A DNA stretch of 64,000 nt from assembly GCF_004014775.2 (NCBI RefSeq), contig NZ_CP042808.1:434001-498000 (forward strand). The letters run 5' to 3'. Made by a program: the position numbers and the translations under genes. The notes under the pieces are model-generated. The model had not been told where the DNA came from. It searched no databases and saw only the letters and a program-made list of their open reading frames with translations. Below are positions 17,536 to 27,811 of the stretch, one piece after another. Source of the stretch: Acetobacter oryzoeni (GTDB lineage Bacteria; Pseudomonadota; Alphaproteobacteria; Acetobacterales; Acetobacteraceae). Every line of letters starts with the position of its first letter. Within the stretch, counting starts at the first letter, position 1.

Positions 17536-17575
17536 AAAAACAGGCTCTATCTCTTATGGGGGTAGGGCCTGTTTT
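17536..17575 (+). terminator. Intrinsic terminator after the Hint gene
   Basis: AAAACAGGC-TCTA pairs with TAG-GGCCTGTTTT around a short loop and is followed by T-rich sequence. It lies between the Hint gene and the convergent photolyase gene. A very similar hairpin follows the truncated third Hint gene at 48150-48188. Confidence 0.75.
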
Positions 17576-17576
17576 G

Positions 17577-18998
17577 TTATTTGGGCAGGTTTTTCCAGCA
17601 CTCCAAGGCGCGCAGGCGGCCCAGTTTAAGGTCTACAATCGGGGCCGGATACTTTAAACGCTGCGTGCTTTTCCATGGCGTGTGAATGGTTTTGTTATCC
17701 AGCGCCGCCAGTTCCGGCACCCATGTGCGGATATACTGGCCTGCTGGATCATATTTTTCAGATTGCCCTACCGGGTTGAAAATACGAAACCACGGTGCGG
17801 CATCAATGCCCGTGCCAGCGCCCCATTGCCAGTTCATGGCGTTTACGGCGGCATCTGCATCTACAAGCTGAGTGTAAAACCAGCGTTCACCTTCTCGCCA
17901 GTCTGTTAGCAGATGTTTGGTTAAAAAGGAGGCCACAACCATGCGCACGCGGTTGTGCATCCAGCCCGTGCGGGCCAGTTGGCGCATGCCGGCATCTACC
18001 AGCGGAAACCCCGTTTGTCCTTGCTGCCACGCGGCCAGATCTGCGGCATCTGTGCGCCACGGCATATGGTCAAACTCTGCGCGCAGGTTGCGGGTGGCGA
18101 GGTCAGGCGTGGTGAACATCTGCATCCATGCAAAATCACGCCAGCCCAGTTCTGCCAAAAACTTTTCGGCATCGGTGGTCAGGTGTGGGTTCTGGTCGGC
18201 TGCATGGCGGATGGCGTGCCAGATCTGCCGCACAGAAATCTGCCCCACCCGAATATAAGGTGAAAGCAGAGATGTGCCGTGCGGCGCATCTGCTCTATCG
18301 CGCTGTGTTTCGTAATCTGCCAGTGCGTTTTCTATAAACCGGTGCAGGTTGGCGTGGGCGGCTTTTTCTCCACTCGTCCAGCCGGGAGGCAGAGCAGGTG
18401 GCTTTGTGCCAACACGGTGCAGGTGCACGCCATCAGGCAGCGTAAGGGTGTGGGCAGGCACATACTCTTTGCCGCGCATATCTGGTGCAGGCAGTGGGGG
18501 CGGGGGTTCTGGCAGATCCCGCGCAGCGCGCCACCATGCTGTAAACACACGGTAAGGCTGGCCCGCCTGCGTGCGTATGGCCCAGGGTTCAAACAATAGG
18601 CGGCCGGTGCAGGAATGTACGCTCACGCCCTGTTTTTTCAGGCTGGCATGTACATCCGTATCTGCCGCAATGCCCGGGGCATCATACCGGCGGTTCCAGA
18701 ACACATCTGTGGCATTTACGGCCTGCGCCAATGCGGGAACAGAAAGCCGCGTTGGCCCGCAGAGCATAAACAGCGTCTGCCCCTGTTCGTGCAAACTGGT
18801 GGCCAGTTGTGCACAGGCCGCCTGCGCCCAATCTGCAATGCGGGTGCCAGAGGCATCTTGCAAAGCGGCATCCTGCACATATGCGCACAATACGGGCTGC
18901 CCGGTGGCGCAGGCCGCGTGTAGGGCAGGGTTATCGGCCACGCGGTAATCATCTCGCAGCAGAACCAGAACAGGGGCGGGGGAGGGTGCATGAACCAT
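17577..18998 (-). CDS. phrB: Deoxyribodipyrimidine photolyase (class I CPD photolyase)
   Basis: 473 residues from the ATG at 18998 (MVHAPSPAPVLVLLRDD), which starts just before the antenna domain strand; the frame stays open to 19127 and no clear ribosome site decides the start. The N-terminal alpha/beta domain has LLRDDYRVADNPAL. The C-terminal helical FAD-binding domain shows TGFPLVDAGMRQL, GWMHNRVRMVVASFL and NAMNWQWGAGTGIDAAPWFR, with the tryptophans and asparagine typical of CPD photolyases. It repairs UV pyrimidine dimers using blue light and FADH-. It is a monocistronic gene divergent from msrB. Confidence 0.92.
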   Translation of the reverse strand: MVHAPSPAPVLVLLRDDYRVADNPALHAACATGQPVLCAYVQDAALQDASGTRIADWAQAACAQLATSLHEQGQTLFMLCGPTRLSVPALAQAVNATDVFWNRRYDAPGIAADTDVHASLKKQGVSVHSCTGRLLFEPWAIRTQAGQPYRVFTAWWRAARDLPEPPPPLPAPDMRGKEYVPAHTLTLPDGVHLHRVGTKPPALPPGWTSGEKAAHANLHRFIENALADYETQRDRADAPHGTSLLSPYIRVGQISVRQIWHAIRHAADQNPHLTTDAEKFLAELGWRDFAWMQMFTTPDLATRNLRAEFDHMPWRTDAADLAAWQQGQTGFPLVDAGMRQLARTGWMHNRVRMVVASFLTKHLLTDWREGERWFYTQLVDADAAVNAMNWQWGAGTGIDAAPWFRIFNPVGQSEKYDPAGQYIRTWVPELAALDNKTIHTPWKSTQRLKYPAPIVDLKLGRLRALECWKNLPK

Positions 18999-19166
18999 AC
19001 ATACTGTGGTGCCGGTATAGCTGCGCACATGCAATGGGGTGGGCCATAATTTTGTAAGGGTGCGGGTTCTGATGGTCGCTAGAGTGTGAAGGTACCAAAC
19101 TATGGCCATGCGCGTTGTTGGTGCCATAATGTATAACTGTAAACACGGCAGGAAAGGCGATTAGCC

Positions 19167-19634
19167 ATGTCAGATTCTTTATCAGGCAGCTGCGGTGCCG
19201 GTGGGTGCGGCCCGCGTGGCCCGCTTACTCCAGAGCAGGAGCAGATTCTGTTTGGCCACGGAACGGAGTATCCCGGCTCCAGCCCGCTGAACCATGAAAA
19301 GCGCGAGGGGGCGTATCATTGCGCGGCCTGTGGGTCTTTGCTATTCCGCTCTGCCACCAAGTATGAAAGCGGCAGCGGCTGGCCTTCCTTCTGGGCGGCA
19401 GAACCTAACGCTGTTGCCACGCATAAAGATACCAGCCACGGCATGGTGCGCACAGAAGCCCATTGCGCACAGTGTGAAGGGCATTTGGGCCATGTCTTTC
19501 CCGATGGTCCGCCCCCTACAGGCCAGCGTTATTGCATGAACGGTCTGGCGCTGGATTTCAGGCCAGATCCGCAGCGGGCAACATCTGCTGGTGGGGCAAC
19601 TTCTATGGATCATACAAGCGGCTGGGCATCTTGA
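19167..19634 (+). CDS. msrB: Peptide methionine (R)-S-oxide reductase
   Basis: 155 residues. Both zinc-binding CxxC pairs are visible (CAACG and [12 protein letters not shown]). The signature GSGWPSFW and catalytic RYCMNGLAL follow; the family more often has RYCINSASL, so the two residues after the Cys-Met/Ile-Asn step differ. The N-terminal tail is unusually Cys/Gly-rich ([13 protein letters not shown]), which may give a resolving cysteine or bind metal. It reduces methionine-R-sulfoxide in proteins, a defence against oxidation suited to an aerobic acetic acid bacterium. It is followed closely by the DUF4112 gene. Confidence 0.92.
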   Translation: MSDSLSGSCGAGGCGPRGPLTPEQEQILFGHGTEYPGSSPLNHEKREGAYHCAACGSLLFRSATKYESGSGWPSFWAAEPNAVATHKDTSHGMVRTEAHCAQCEGHLGHVFPDGPPPTGQRYCMNGLALDFRPDPQRATSAGGATSMDHTSGWAS

Positions 19635-19666
19635 AAGCGTTATGCCCCCTGCTTACGTAATGGGAC

Positions 19667-20104
19667 ATGACAACACACGCTCTGGCTCATACCGGGTTTT
19701 CCTCTTTTCACAGTGGGCAGTCTGCTAACGGGCAGCCCTCTGCGGATGCACTGCGCCGCCTTAAAAGGGTGCGGCGTTTTGCGTGGCTGCTGGATGCCGC
19801 CATCAGGCTGCCCGGCACCCGCGTGCGGCTAGGGGCAGATGCCATTGTGGGGCTGGTGCCCGGCGGTGGCAGCACGGTTATGGGCCTGCTTTCCTTTTAT
19901 ATGGTGTGGGAGGCCTGGCGCATGGGCCTGCCGCTCAAGCTTCTGCTGCGCATGGTGGGCAATATAGCCATAGAAGCCGCAGTGGATGTGGTGCCCGTGG
20001 CGGGTGATCTGCTGGACATTGCCTTTAAGGCCAACATGCGCAACGTGGCCGTTATGGAAAACTGGCTGGGTGTGCCGCCCTCTGCCGCTACGCGTAAAAA
20101 ATAG
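19667..20104 (+). CDS. DUF4112 family membrane protein
   Basis: 145 residues. Two hydrophobic stretches contain GADAIVGLVPGGGSTVMGLLSFY and, later, AVDVVPVAGDLLDIAFKANMRN, the two characteristic GxxP/DxxP blocks of DUF4112. The molecular role of this family is not known to me. It sits 32 nt downstream of msrB and may share its transcript; a terminator follows at 20137. Confidence 0.82.
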   Translation: MTTHALAHTGFSSFHSGQSANGQPSADALRRLKRVRRFAWLLDAAIRLPGTRVRLGADAIVGLVPGGGSTVMGLLSFYMVWEAWRMGLPLKLLLRMVGNIAIEAAVDVVPVAGDLLDIAFKANMRNVAVMENWLGVPPSAATRKK

Positions 20105-20136
20105 GCATCATTTTATAAAACATGATTGTTTCTAAT

Positions 20137-20163
20137 AAGGGCTGCCCATTGGGTGGCCCTTTT
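20137..20163 (+). terminator. Intrinsic terminator after DUF4112 gene
   Basis: AAGGGCTGCCCA-TT-GGGTGGCCCTTTT folds into a short GC-rich hairpin followed by four T residues, immediately after the msrB-DUF4112 pair. Confidence 0.7.
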
Positions 20164-20343
20164 ATGTATCTGGCACGTTAGCAGGTAAAACAGGCAGGGT
20201 GGCCCGCCACGTTTAGCCTGCGTTGCAAGAAAAAAGGGTGTGGGCGGCGCCATTTTGCAGCACAACGGCACAAATGCCGGTGGTTGGCAGAGGGTGCAAT
20301 GTGCCCTCCGTTCTTCCGCCCCGCAGGCAGGAGAAAACACGCC

Positions 20344-21507
20344 GTGCAGCCGCCAGATAGCAGCGCCCCAACCCCGTCCATTACAACGCCAGCCGCTTCT
20401 GCGCCCCATGTGCCAGAGGCACCGCAGCTTGCCGGGCTGGAGGCATCTGTTCACAAGCTGGAAAACACGGTGCGCCGTTTTTACCGGCTGGCTGTTATGG
20501 TGGTTACGGTTACGGCGGCAGGGCTGTTTGTAAGCTCTGGCGGTGCCGTGGTGATGGTGGTGTTTGCCTCTGCCTTGGTGGCGGTGGTGCTGCATGCTGC
20601 GGCGCGTATTCTCTCGCGCCTGCTGCATATTCCGCAGTGGCTTTCTGTCATGCTGTTTGTGCTGGTGCTTGTGGGGGCACTTTCCCTTGTGGTGCATGTG
20701 TCCGGCCCGGAACTGATGGTGCAGCTTTCACACTTGCATGAGGCTTTAACCAGCGAGCGCGATGCCCTGCACAACATGCTGGACAGCAACCCGCTGGGCC
20801 ATGCGGTGCTCGACCACTTTCCGCGTTTTCTGGGTGGCAACATGGTGCCCGATGGCCATGCGGGCACAGATAATGGCATGGATTTTGCAGGCTCCATGAC
20901 CAACGTGCTCACCTCCACCTTTGGTTCGGTGGGCACCATGGTGGTGATTATTATTGCCGGGGTGTATTTTGCGCTTTCCCCCCACCTGTATGCCAACGGC
21001 ATTTTGCGCATAACGCCTGTGGCTTACCGCAGCACCATGCGCACTGTGCTGCTTACAACCGGCCACGCCCTTACCGCTTGGGTGGCAGGGCAGATGCTGG
21101 ATATGACGGTTGTGGGGTGTTTGACATGGAGCGGCCTTTCCCTGCTGGGTATGCCGCTGGCACTGCCTTTGGGGCTGGTGGCGGGGCTGGCCAATTTTGT
21201 GCCGTATCTGGGCACGTTCATCGGGGCTGTGCCCGCGCTGCTGATCGCGCTTTCCGTTGGCCCGCGTGAGGCCATGATGGTGGCGGGCCTGTATGCCGCT
21301 ATCCAGACGTTTGAAGGGTATGTGATGTCCCCCTTCATTCAAAAACGTGCGGTGCGGATGCCGCCTGCGCTTACCATTCTTTCGCAAACAATTTTTGGTG
21401 CGTTTTTGGGCATGTGGGGCTTTATTTTTGCCTCTCCCATTACAGCGGTGCTTCTGGCTGTGGCCAGCCGCCTTTCCGCACCACTCCCGCCGAATGAAGA
21501 AGTGTAA
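20344..21507 (+). CDS. AI-2E family transporter (PerM/TqsA-like permease)
   Basis: 387 residues from a GTG at 20344, preceded by AGGAGAAAA with 9-nt spacing; longer in-frame starts have no ribosome site. A Pro/Ala-rich N-tail with a short helical segment (LEASVHKLENTVRRFY) precedes about seven to eight transmembrane segments. LGMPLALPLGLVAGLANFVPYLGTFIGAVPA near residue 280 is the family signature. Members export small molecules such as AI-2 or act in stress-linked ion transport; the substrate here is unknown. Confidence 0.85.
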   Translation: MQPPDSSAPTPSITTPAASAPHVPEAPQLAGLEASVHKLENTVRRFYRLAVMVVTVTAAGLFVSSGGAVVMVVFASALVAVVLHAAARILSRLLHIPQWLSVMLFVLVLVGALSLVVHVSGPELMVQLSHLHEALTSERDALHNMLDSNPLGHAVLDHFPRFLGGNMVPDGHAGTDNGMDFAGSMTNVLTSTFGSVGTMVVIIIAGVYFALSPHLYANGILRITPVAYRSTMRTVLLTTGHALTAWVAGQMLDMTVVGCLTWSGLSLLGMPLALPLGLVAGLANFVPYLGTFIGAVPALLIALSVGPREAMMVAGLYAAIQTFEGYVMSPFIQKRAVRMPPALTILSQTIFGAFLGMWGFIFASPITAVLLAVASRLSAPLPPNEEV

Positions 21508-21566
21508 CCTTGCCCATACGTAGGCAAAACCACTGTTTTTTTACACTTTCCCACTGGTCATAATAG

Positions 21567-23237
<1,671 letters not shown>

Positions 23238-23289
23238 TCTGTTTAGGGCAGAAAAATCCCTGCTGCATGTTGGCCAGCAGTCTTTCATA

Positions 23290-23327
23290 AAAAAGGGCCC
23301 GGATTGAAAAGTCCGGGCCCTTTTTAT
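23290..23327. terminator. Bidirectional intrinsic terminator between aspD and dps
   Basis: A long perfect hairpin (AAAGGGCCCGGA ... TCCGGGCCCTTT, flanked by A- and T-runs) sits between the convergent aspD and dps genes and can act for both. Confidence 0.88.
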
Positions 23328-23367
23328 GCACATGCGTTTTTAAAAGACGCTGGCAGGAAAAACTGTT

Positions 23368-23916
23368 TTACTCGTTATGTCCAAAAACCGGGCGCGTGCT
23401 TTCAAACAGGAACCACGTGCGGCGTTCTGTTTCATCAATCCAGGTTTCAAGCAGGCTGGTTGTGGCCACATCTCCGGCATCGGATGCAATGGCATGCACG
23501 GCGCGCAGGCGCTTGGTGAGGGTAAGGTTATCTTCCCGCAGTTCTGAGAGCATGTCCTCTGGGGTCACGTACAGGGCATCGTTATCAGAAATTTTGGTTT
23601 TGCGGGCAATTTCCCCAACCGAGTGCAGGGTGGTGCCACCAATCTTGCGGGCACGCTCGGCCATGGGGTCTGTCATGGCAAAAATCTGCTGGCTCTGTTC
23701 ATCCAAAAGCAGGTGGTAATCCCGAAAATGGCGGCCGCTCATATGCCAGTGAAAGTTCTTGGTTTTAATATACAGGGCAAATACATCGGCCAGAACTTCA
23801 GACAGGCCACCCGCTACGGCCTTTACCTTATCGGCCTTCAGGTCTGTGGGCGTGCCAAGATATTCCTTGATATGGGCTTCTTTAGCTGTGGCGGCTTTTG
23901 CTGTGGTTGTGCTCAT
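23368..23916 (-). CDS. dps: Dps family DNA-binding ferritin-like protein
   Basis: 182 residues from the ATG at 23916, preceded by AGGAGG; the frame extends 19 codons further without a ribosome site. The ferritin-like four-helix core shows KTKNFHWHMSGRHF (ferroxidase His pair), LLLDEQSQQIF, and the D/E ligands further on. The Ala/Lys/Thr-rich N-tail may bind DNA. Dps cages store iron using H2O2 as oxidant and protect the nucleoid. It lies close to the Bfd-like ferredoxin gene (25111), another iron-storage partner. Confidence 0.92.
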   Translation of the reverse strand: MSTTTAKAATAKEAHIKEYLGTPTDLKADKVKAVAGGLSEVLADVFALYIKTKNFHWHMSGRHFRDYHLLLDEQSQQIFAMTDPMAERARKIGGTTLHSVGEIARKTKISDNDALYVTPEDMLSELREDNLTLTKRLRAVHAIASDAGDVATTSLLETWIDETERRTWFLFESTRPVFGHNE

Positions 23917-24072
23917 GGTCTGAACGAACCTCCTGTTTTCACTTTTTGGCAACACCACATTGGTTGCTGCCAAGTGCTGCCTTTACACGTGGTAAGATAA
24001 AGGCATCGTGCAAGGCCTGACATGGAAAGATCACAATCCTCACATCCATGTGAATGTCAGGGTGCAACGCGT

Positions 24073-25044
24073 TCAGGGGGTATCAAGTTCCGTGCGCAGG
24101 GGGCGGGTTAAAAGCTGCTCCTGCGCTTGTGGCAGCGTAATCCTGCCTTCCAGAAAAGCGGCAATGCAGGCGGTAATGGGCACATCCACCTTATGTTGGC
24201 GGGCCAGTGCCAGAAGGGCATCTGCTGTGGTCACACCTTCTGCCACGCCGGGCAAAGTGGCCAGTGCAGTTTGGGTGGCGCTGCCCCGGCCAAGGGCCAA
24301 CCCCATCTGATAATTGCGCGAGGCCTCACCCGTGCAGGTCAGCAGCAGGTCTCCCAACCCGGCAAGGCCAGCCAGTGTGGCGGGGTGTGCGCCCAAGGCC
24401 ACGCCAAGGCGGGTTATTTCTGCCAGCCCACGGGTAATAAGGGCCGCGCGGGCGTTTTCTCCCAACCCGGCGCCAATGGTAATGCCCGCCGCCACGGCAA
24501 TAACGTTTTTGGCCGCCCCCCCAAGCTGCACGCCGGTAATATCTGCACTGGCATAAAGGCGCAGGCGCGGGGTGGATAGCAGATCTACCAGCTTGTGTGC
24601 CAGATCCACATTGGCAGAGGCCACAACAGATGCCGCCGGAAGGTCTGCCGCAACCTCACGCGCAAAGTTGGGGCCAGAAAGTACAGCCCCCGGCACATCT
24701 GGCCGCAGCCGGTGCAGCACATCCAGCGGAAAAGCCAGCGTGCTGCGTTCTATGCCCTTGCAGCACAGCACGGCAGGCACGCCTGCAGGCACCAGCGGCA
24801 GAACAGAGGCCATATGTTGGGTGGGAATAACCATAAGCGCGCACGCCACATCTGCCAGTGGCGGCGCAGAGGAAACGGTTATGGAATCTGGTAGCGGAAA
24901 ATCTGGCAGGCGCGGCATGGCGCCAGAGGGCAGGCGGGCAGGGTTACGTGCCCACAAATAAACCTGTGCCCCGGTGCGGGCGGCGTGCAGGGCCAGCGCA
25001 GTACCCCATGCGCCAGCGCCCATAACCAGAATACGGTGTTTCAT
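24073..25044 (-). CDS. gpsA: Glycerol-3-phosphate dehydrogenase [NAD(P)+]
   Basis: 323 residues, normal length. The N-terminal dinucleotide fold has LVMGAGAWGTALALHAARTG, and CKGIERSTL, LSGPNFAREVA, the catalytic-lysine region QLGGAAKNVIAVAAGI, and GLAGLGDLLLTCTG are family blocks. It makes sn-glycerol-3-phosphate from dihydroxyacetone phosphate for phospholipid synthesis in the cytoplasm. It is monocistronic here, on the same strand as dps but separated from it by about 150 nt. Confidence 0.95.
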   Translation of the reverse strand: MKHRILVMGAGAWGTALALHAARTGAQVYLWARNPARLPSGAMPRLPDFPLPDSITVSSAPPLADVACALMVIPTQHMASVLPLVPAGVPAVLCCKGIERSTLAFPLDVLHRLRPDVPGAVLSGPNFAREVAADLPAASVVASANVDLAHKLVDLLSTPRLRLYASADITGVQLGGAAKNVIAVAAGITIGAGLGENARAALITRGLAEITRLGVALGAHPATLAGLAGLGDLLLTCTGEASRNYQMGLALGRGSATQTALATLPGVAEGVTTADALLALARQHKVDVPITACIAAFLEGRITLPQAQEQLLTRPLRTELDTP

Positions 25045-25110
25045 GCTCTAAGCGGTGCCAGAACCCCAAGCGGGGCGCAAGCACCATATAAAGCAGTAGC
25101 TTTAAGCGCC

Positions 25111-25344
25111 TTAGGCAGACAGCGCCACGCCAGCATGAGCCGGCACCATGTGGGCCGGAACTTCGGCCTTTTTCATGTGTTTCAGCCGGGCTTCACGCAG
25201 CAGGCACACAACGCCTTTTACGCAGTTCCCGCACTGGGCCTTGCAGTTGCGTGCAGCATAAATTTCACGCGGGCGGGTAGCCCCATCCGCCACTGCGGCT
25301 TCAACGTCCTTGTGGGTGAGACGATTGCAAGAGCAGACAACCAT
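25111..25344 (-). CDS. bfd: Bacterioferritin-associated ferredoxin-like [2Fe-2S] protein
   Basis: 77 residues from the ATG at 25344, which starts exactly at MVVCSCNRLT; the frame is open 68 codons further but that part is AT-rich and lacks family features. Cysteines at positions 4 and 6 and the NCKAQCGNC cluster match the CxC...CxxC ligands of Bfd. It should pass electrons to bacterioferritin to release stored iron. The C-terminal ~20 residues (HMKKAEVPAHMVPAHAG) are His-containing and not part of the core fold. The ~265-bp AT-rich gap to 25608 holds its promoter. Confidence 0.82.
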   Translation of the reverse strand: MVVCSCNRLTHKDVEAAVADGATRPREIYAARNCKAQCGNCVKGVVCLLREARLKHMKKAEVPAHMVPAHAGVALSA

Positions 25345-25608
25345 ACGCAGCACCTTTGTGGTGGGTGATCGATTCTGAGTAAGACCTGACCACAAATAAG
25401 AATGAATCGCAATTATTTTTTGCAAAAAGTTCTCATTTGCTTGTGTTCTGCCTGTGCATATGGGGATGGGGTGCACGTATTTGGTGTGTGATTTTTGCAA
25501 TGTTCGTATCAATTTTATGCATATGCATAAAAAAATAATAAATTTCATTCATATTAAAAATATAAGGAGCGCATCTTAAAAAAGCCTTTATTTAAAAAGC
25601 GAGGATGC

Positions 25609-27132
25609 GTGGATAAAAATATAACAAGAACGTCGTATGTTCTCTTCCTGCTGTGCACGTTCTTTTTTATTTACAGAAACATGGAAGGTCTTGGTTATCT
25701 TCCATTTGGTGATGAATCTGGCCATTTTTTAGGGGCCATTGCTCTGCATCGTGGAGATAGACTTTACCGTGAATACATAGATGCCCACGGCCCACTGGTT
25801 TTTACGCTTTCGTGGCTGGTTGGCCATGTTGTGGGGTGGTCTCAGGTCTGGTTAATGCGTCTGGTTTCCACCGCATGTGCGGCGGCGGCTGGGGCTACGG
25901 TCTTTTTTTCTCCGCTGTTTCGGTTGGCATGGCAGCGTTATCTGGCCACCGCCCTGTGGTTGGGTATGGTGGGCAGCGTATGGGTGGTGCAGGGCCTTAA
26001 TCTGGATGATTACTGGACAATAGGCGGGGCGCTGGCTGTTATTGCGTTGGCCATGCTGGCGGTGCCGCTTGTATGTGCTGCTCCTGTTTCACGCATGCAG
26101 GCTTTTATGGGCGGGGCTGCCTTGGGGTTGCTACCTTTTGCCGCTTATCCGTTCAGCCTGTTTTCTGCTGGGCTGGGGCTGGCTGTCTTGTGCGTGTTTT
26201 TTTCTGCCCCTCGGCAATATCAGGTGCCCTTTGTGGGGATGATGCTAGGCGGTGTGGCTGCCGTTGGCATCATGCTGCTCTGGCTGCTGGTATATGGTGA
26301 TATTGGCGGCATGGTTGCGTTTCATTTTATCGCCAATCAGCAGTGGTATGCGCATTATATTCCAATGGACGTAAACCAGTTCTGGCAAAGTTTGCGTTTT
26401 TCTTTGGCTCCAGATCGTCTTGTTCAAACAATAGCTGTGTGCATGTTGGCTGTGGGGGGCGCGTTGCTGCTGTTATACGGGCGGCATAGGGTGGCGGCGC
26501 TGTTTATCCTGCTTGGCATACTGAGCCTGCAGGCGCGTGGCAGTGTCGGGTTCCAGAATGGCTCATTCCTTATGGCGGCTCTGGGCCTTGGGGCTTTGCT
26601 TCTGGCCGGTGTGTTGGCATCCAAACCTAAGGTGCTGGTTTTTGTGGCCGTTGCCTGTGTGGCATTAACGGTTGTTGGCGCGCGCCATGCGGTTTCATCT
26701 CCATTTGGGCAAACTGCGGCGCAAAGGCATGCGGTAGGCTGGCACCGCTTTAGGGAAAACCCCACCGTGGGCTTTGCAACCCTTATTCGTAAATATGCTG
26801 CACCGGACGAGCGCATTCTTGTTTTGCCGTATAATCCCGATGTTTATATTTACGCCAATCGCCTTTCCATGAAGAAATATCACGCCTACCTGCCGTGGGA
26901 GGCCGATTATGCGGCCCATCCGTGGCATGGATATACGCGCGATATTTGTGTGGATCTGCCAAAGGATGAACCCCCGGTTATCTATTATGATCACTGGGTT
27001 GTCTGGGGTGCGTATCCGGCAGAAAAGTTTATGCCCTGTTTTTTACAGGTGCTGGAAAAAGACTACACGCAGATGCCGGATGATCAGTTCATTTATGTCA
27101 GAAAAGATCGGCTGGCAGCGCAGCAGCCGTAA
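25609..27132 (+). CDS. Polytopic membrane protein, GT-C (GT39/ArnT-like) glycosyltransferase candidate
   Basis: 507 residues starting at a GTG with GAGG just upstream. About ten hydrophobic segments follow a first loop containing FGDESGHFLGAIALHRGD and YREYIDAHGPLVF. The acidic DE pair and the Y-D-x-HGP motif are hallmarks of lipid-linked-sugar glycosyltransferases of the GT-C fold. A C-terminal periplasmic portion begins after the last helix (about residue 365). It probably adds a sugar to an envelope glycan or lipid from a polyprenyl donor. Acceptor and sugar are unknown, and no glycan operon flanks it. Confidence 0.65.
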   Translation: MDKNITRTSYVLFLLCTFFFIYRNMEGLGYLPFGDESGHFLGAIALHRGDRLYREYIDAHGPLVFTLSWLVGHVVGWSQVWLMRLVSTACAAAAGATVFFSPLFRLAWQRYLATALWLGMVGSVWVVQGLNLDDYWTIGGALAVIALAMLAVPLVCAAPVSRMQAFMGGAALGLLPFAAYPFSLFSAGLGLAVLCVFFSAPRQYQVPFVGMMLGGVAAVGIMLLWLLVYGDIGGMVAFHFIANQQWYAHYIPMDVNQFWQSLRFSLAPDRLVQTIAVCMLAVGGALLLLYGRHRVAALFILLGILSLQARGSVGFQNGSFLMAALGLGALLLAGVLASKPKVLVFVAVACVALTVVGARHAVSSPFGQTAAQRHAVGWHRFRENPTVGFATLIRKYAAPDERILVLPYNPDVYIYANRLSMKKYHAYLPWEADYAAHPWHGYTRDICVDLPKDEPPVIYYDHWVVWGAYPAEKFMPCFLQVLEKDYTQMPDDQFIYVRKDRLAAQQP

Positions 27133-27161
27133 AAACACTTAGTTCTTTTGCATAAGTTTTG

Positions 27162-27199
27162 CCCCCTATCTCTGCCATGCAGGTTAGGGGGTATTTTTT
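27162..27199. terminator. Terminator between the GT-C-like and PACE genes
   Basis: CCCCCTA ... TAGGGGG with an intervening loop, then TATTTTTT, directly between two convergent genes. It serves the plus-strand gene clearly and may serve both. Confidence 0.75.
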
Positions 27200-27212
27200 G
27201 GGCTGGCTTGGC

Positions 27213-27749
27213 TTACCCGTTGGCCTTGCCCGTTGCGGGGTGGTCCGCCGGAATAGGGAATATCCGGTCATACGCCATGTTAAACACAAACGCATAAGCC
27301 AGATAAAACACGGCAATGGACATGCTGAGCGAAAACGCCGTCAGCACACTTTCATGCAGGTACCATGCAATGGCGGGCAGCAGCACAATCTGCAATCCGG
27401 CTTCAAACAGCACTGTGTGCACAATGCGTATGCCCACTGTTTTGTGCGTGGTGGCATAAAGCCGCGCCATTATGCGGTCGAACACCACATTATAAATGTA
27501 GTTCCATATTGTAGCGGTTATGGCACTGCCAATGCCAATAACCCCCATGGAGGATTCGTGCAGCCCGAACAGCGTGCTGCCACCGGGTATAACAATGGCC
27601 AGCGCGATAAGCTCAAACAGCAGCACGTGGCGCACACGGTCTGCCGTGCCGCGCGTGCCCACAGCCGGGGCATTTTGTGCGGTCTGATGATCTGCCATGG
27701 CAGAAGGGGCCGAAGCGGCCTGAACGGAACTGAATGTTTGCGTTGACAT
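27213..27749 (-). CDS. PACE-family multidrug/biguanide efflux transporter (AceI-like)
   Basis: 178 residues from the ATG at 27749. After a variable ~40-residue N-tail come four transmembrane segments arranged as two repeated pairs (bacterial transmembrane pair domains). RHVLLFELIALAIVIPGG and WNYIYNVVFDRI in the first half are echoed by RIVHTVLFEAGLQIVLLP and FYLAYAFVFNMAYDRIFP in the second. The conserved acidic residue in helix 1 (FELIA) is the one needed for proton-coupled export in AceI. It diverges from a LysR gene, the same arrangement as aceI/aceR, and probably exports chlorhexidine-like cations or short diamines. Confidence 0.87.
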   Translation of the reverse strand: MSTQTFSSVQAASAPSAMADHQTAQNAPAVGTRGTADRVRHVLLFELIALAIVIPGGSTLFGLHESSMGVIGIGSAITATIWNYIYNVVFDRIMARLYATTHKTVGIRIVHTVLFEAGLQIVLLPAIAWYLHESVLTAFSLSMSIAVFYLAYAFVFNMAYDRIFPIPADHPATGKANG

Positions 27750-27811
27750 GCGGCGCAATCTATCGCCACCCTCGCCAAAGGAAAGATAAGAACCATCAGG
27801 AAAACAGATGG

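Noticed and set aside
25380..25420. Possible Fur box before the Bfd-like gene (TAAGAATGAATCGCAATT)
   Set aside because: Fewer than half of the positions fit a 19-bp Fur consensus, whereas the sites at 58908 and 62820 fit much better. The region is simply AT-rich.
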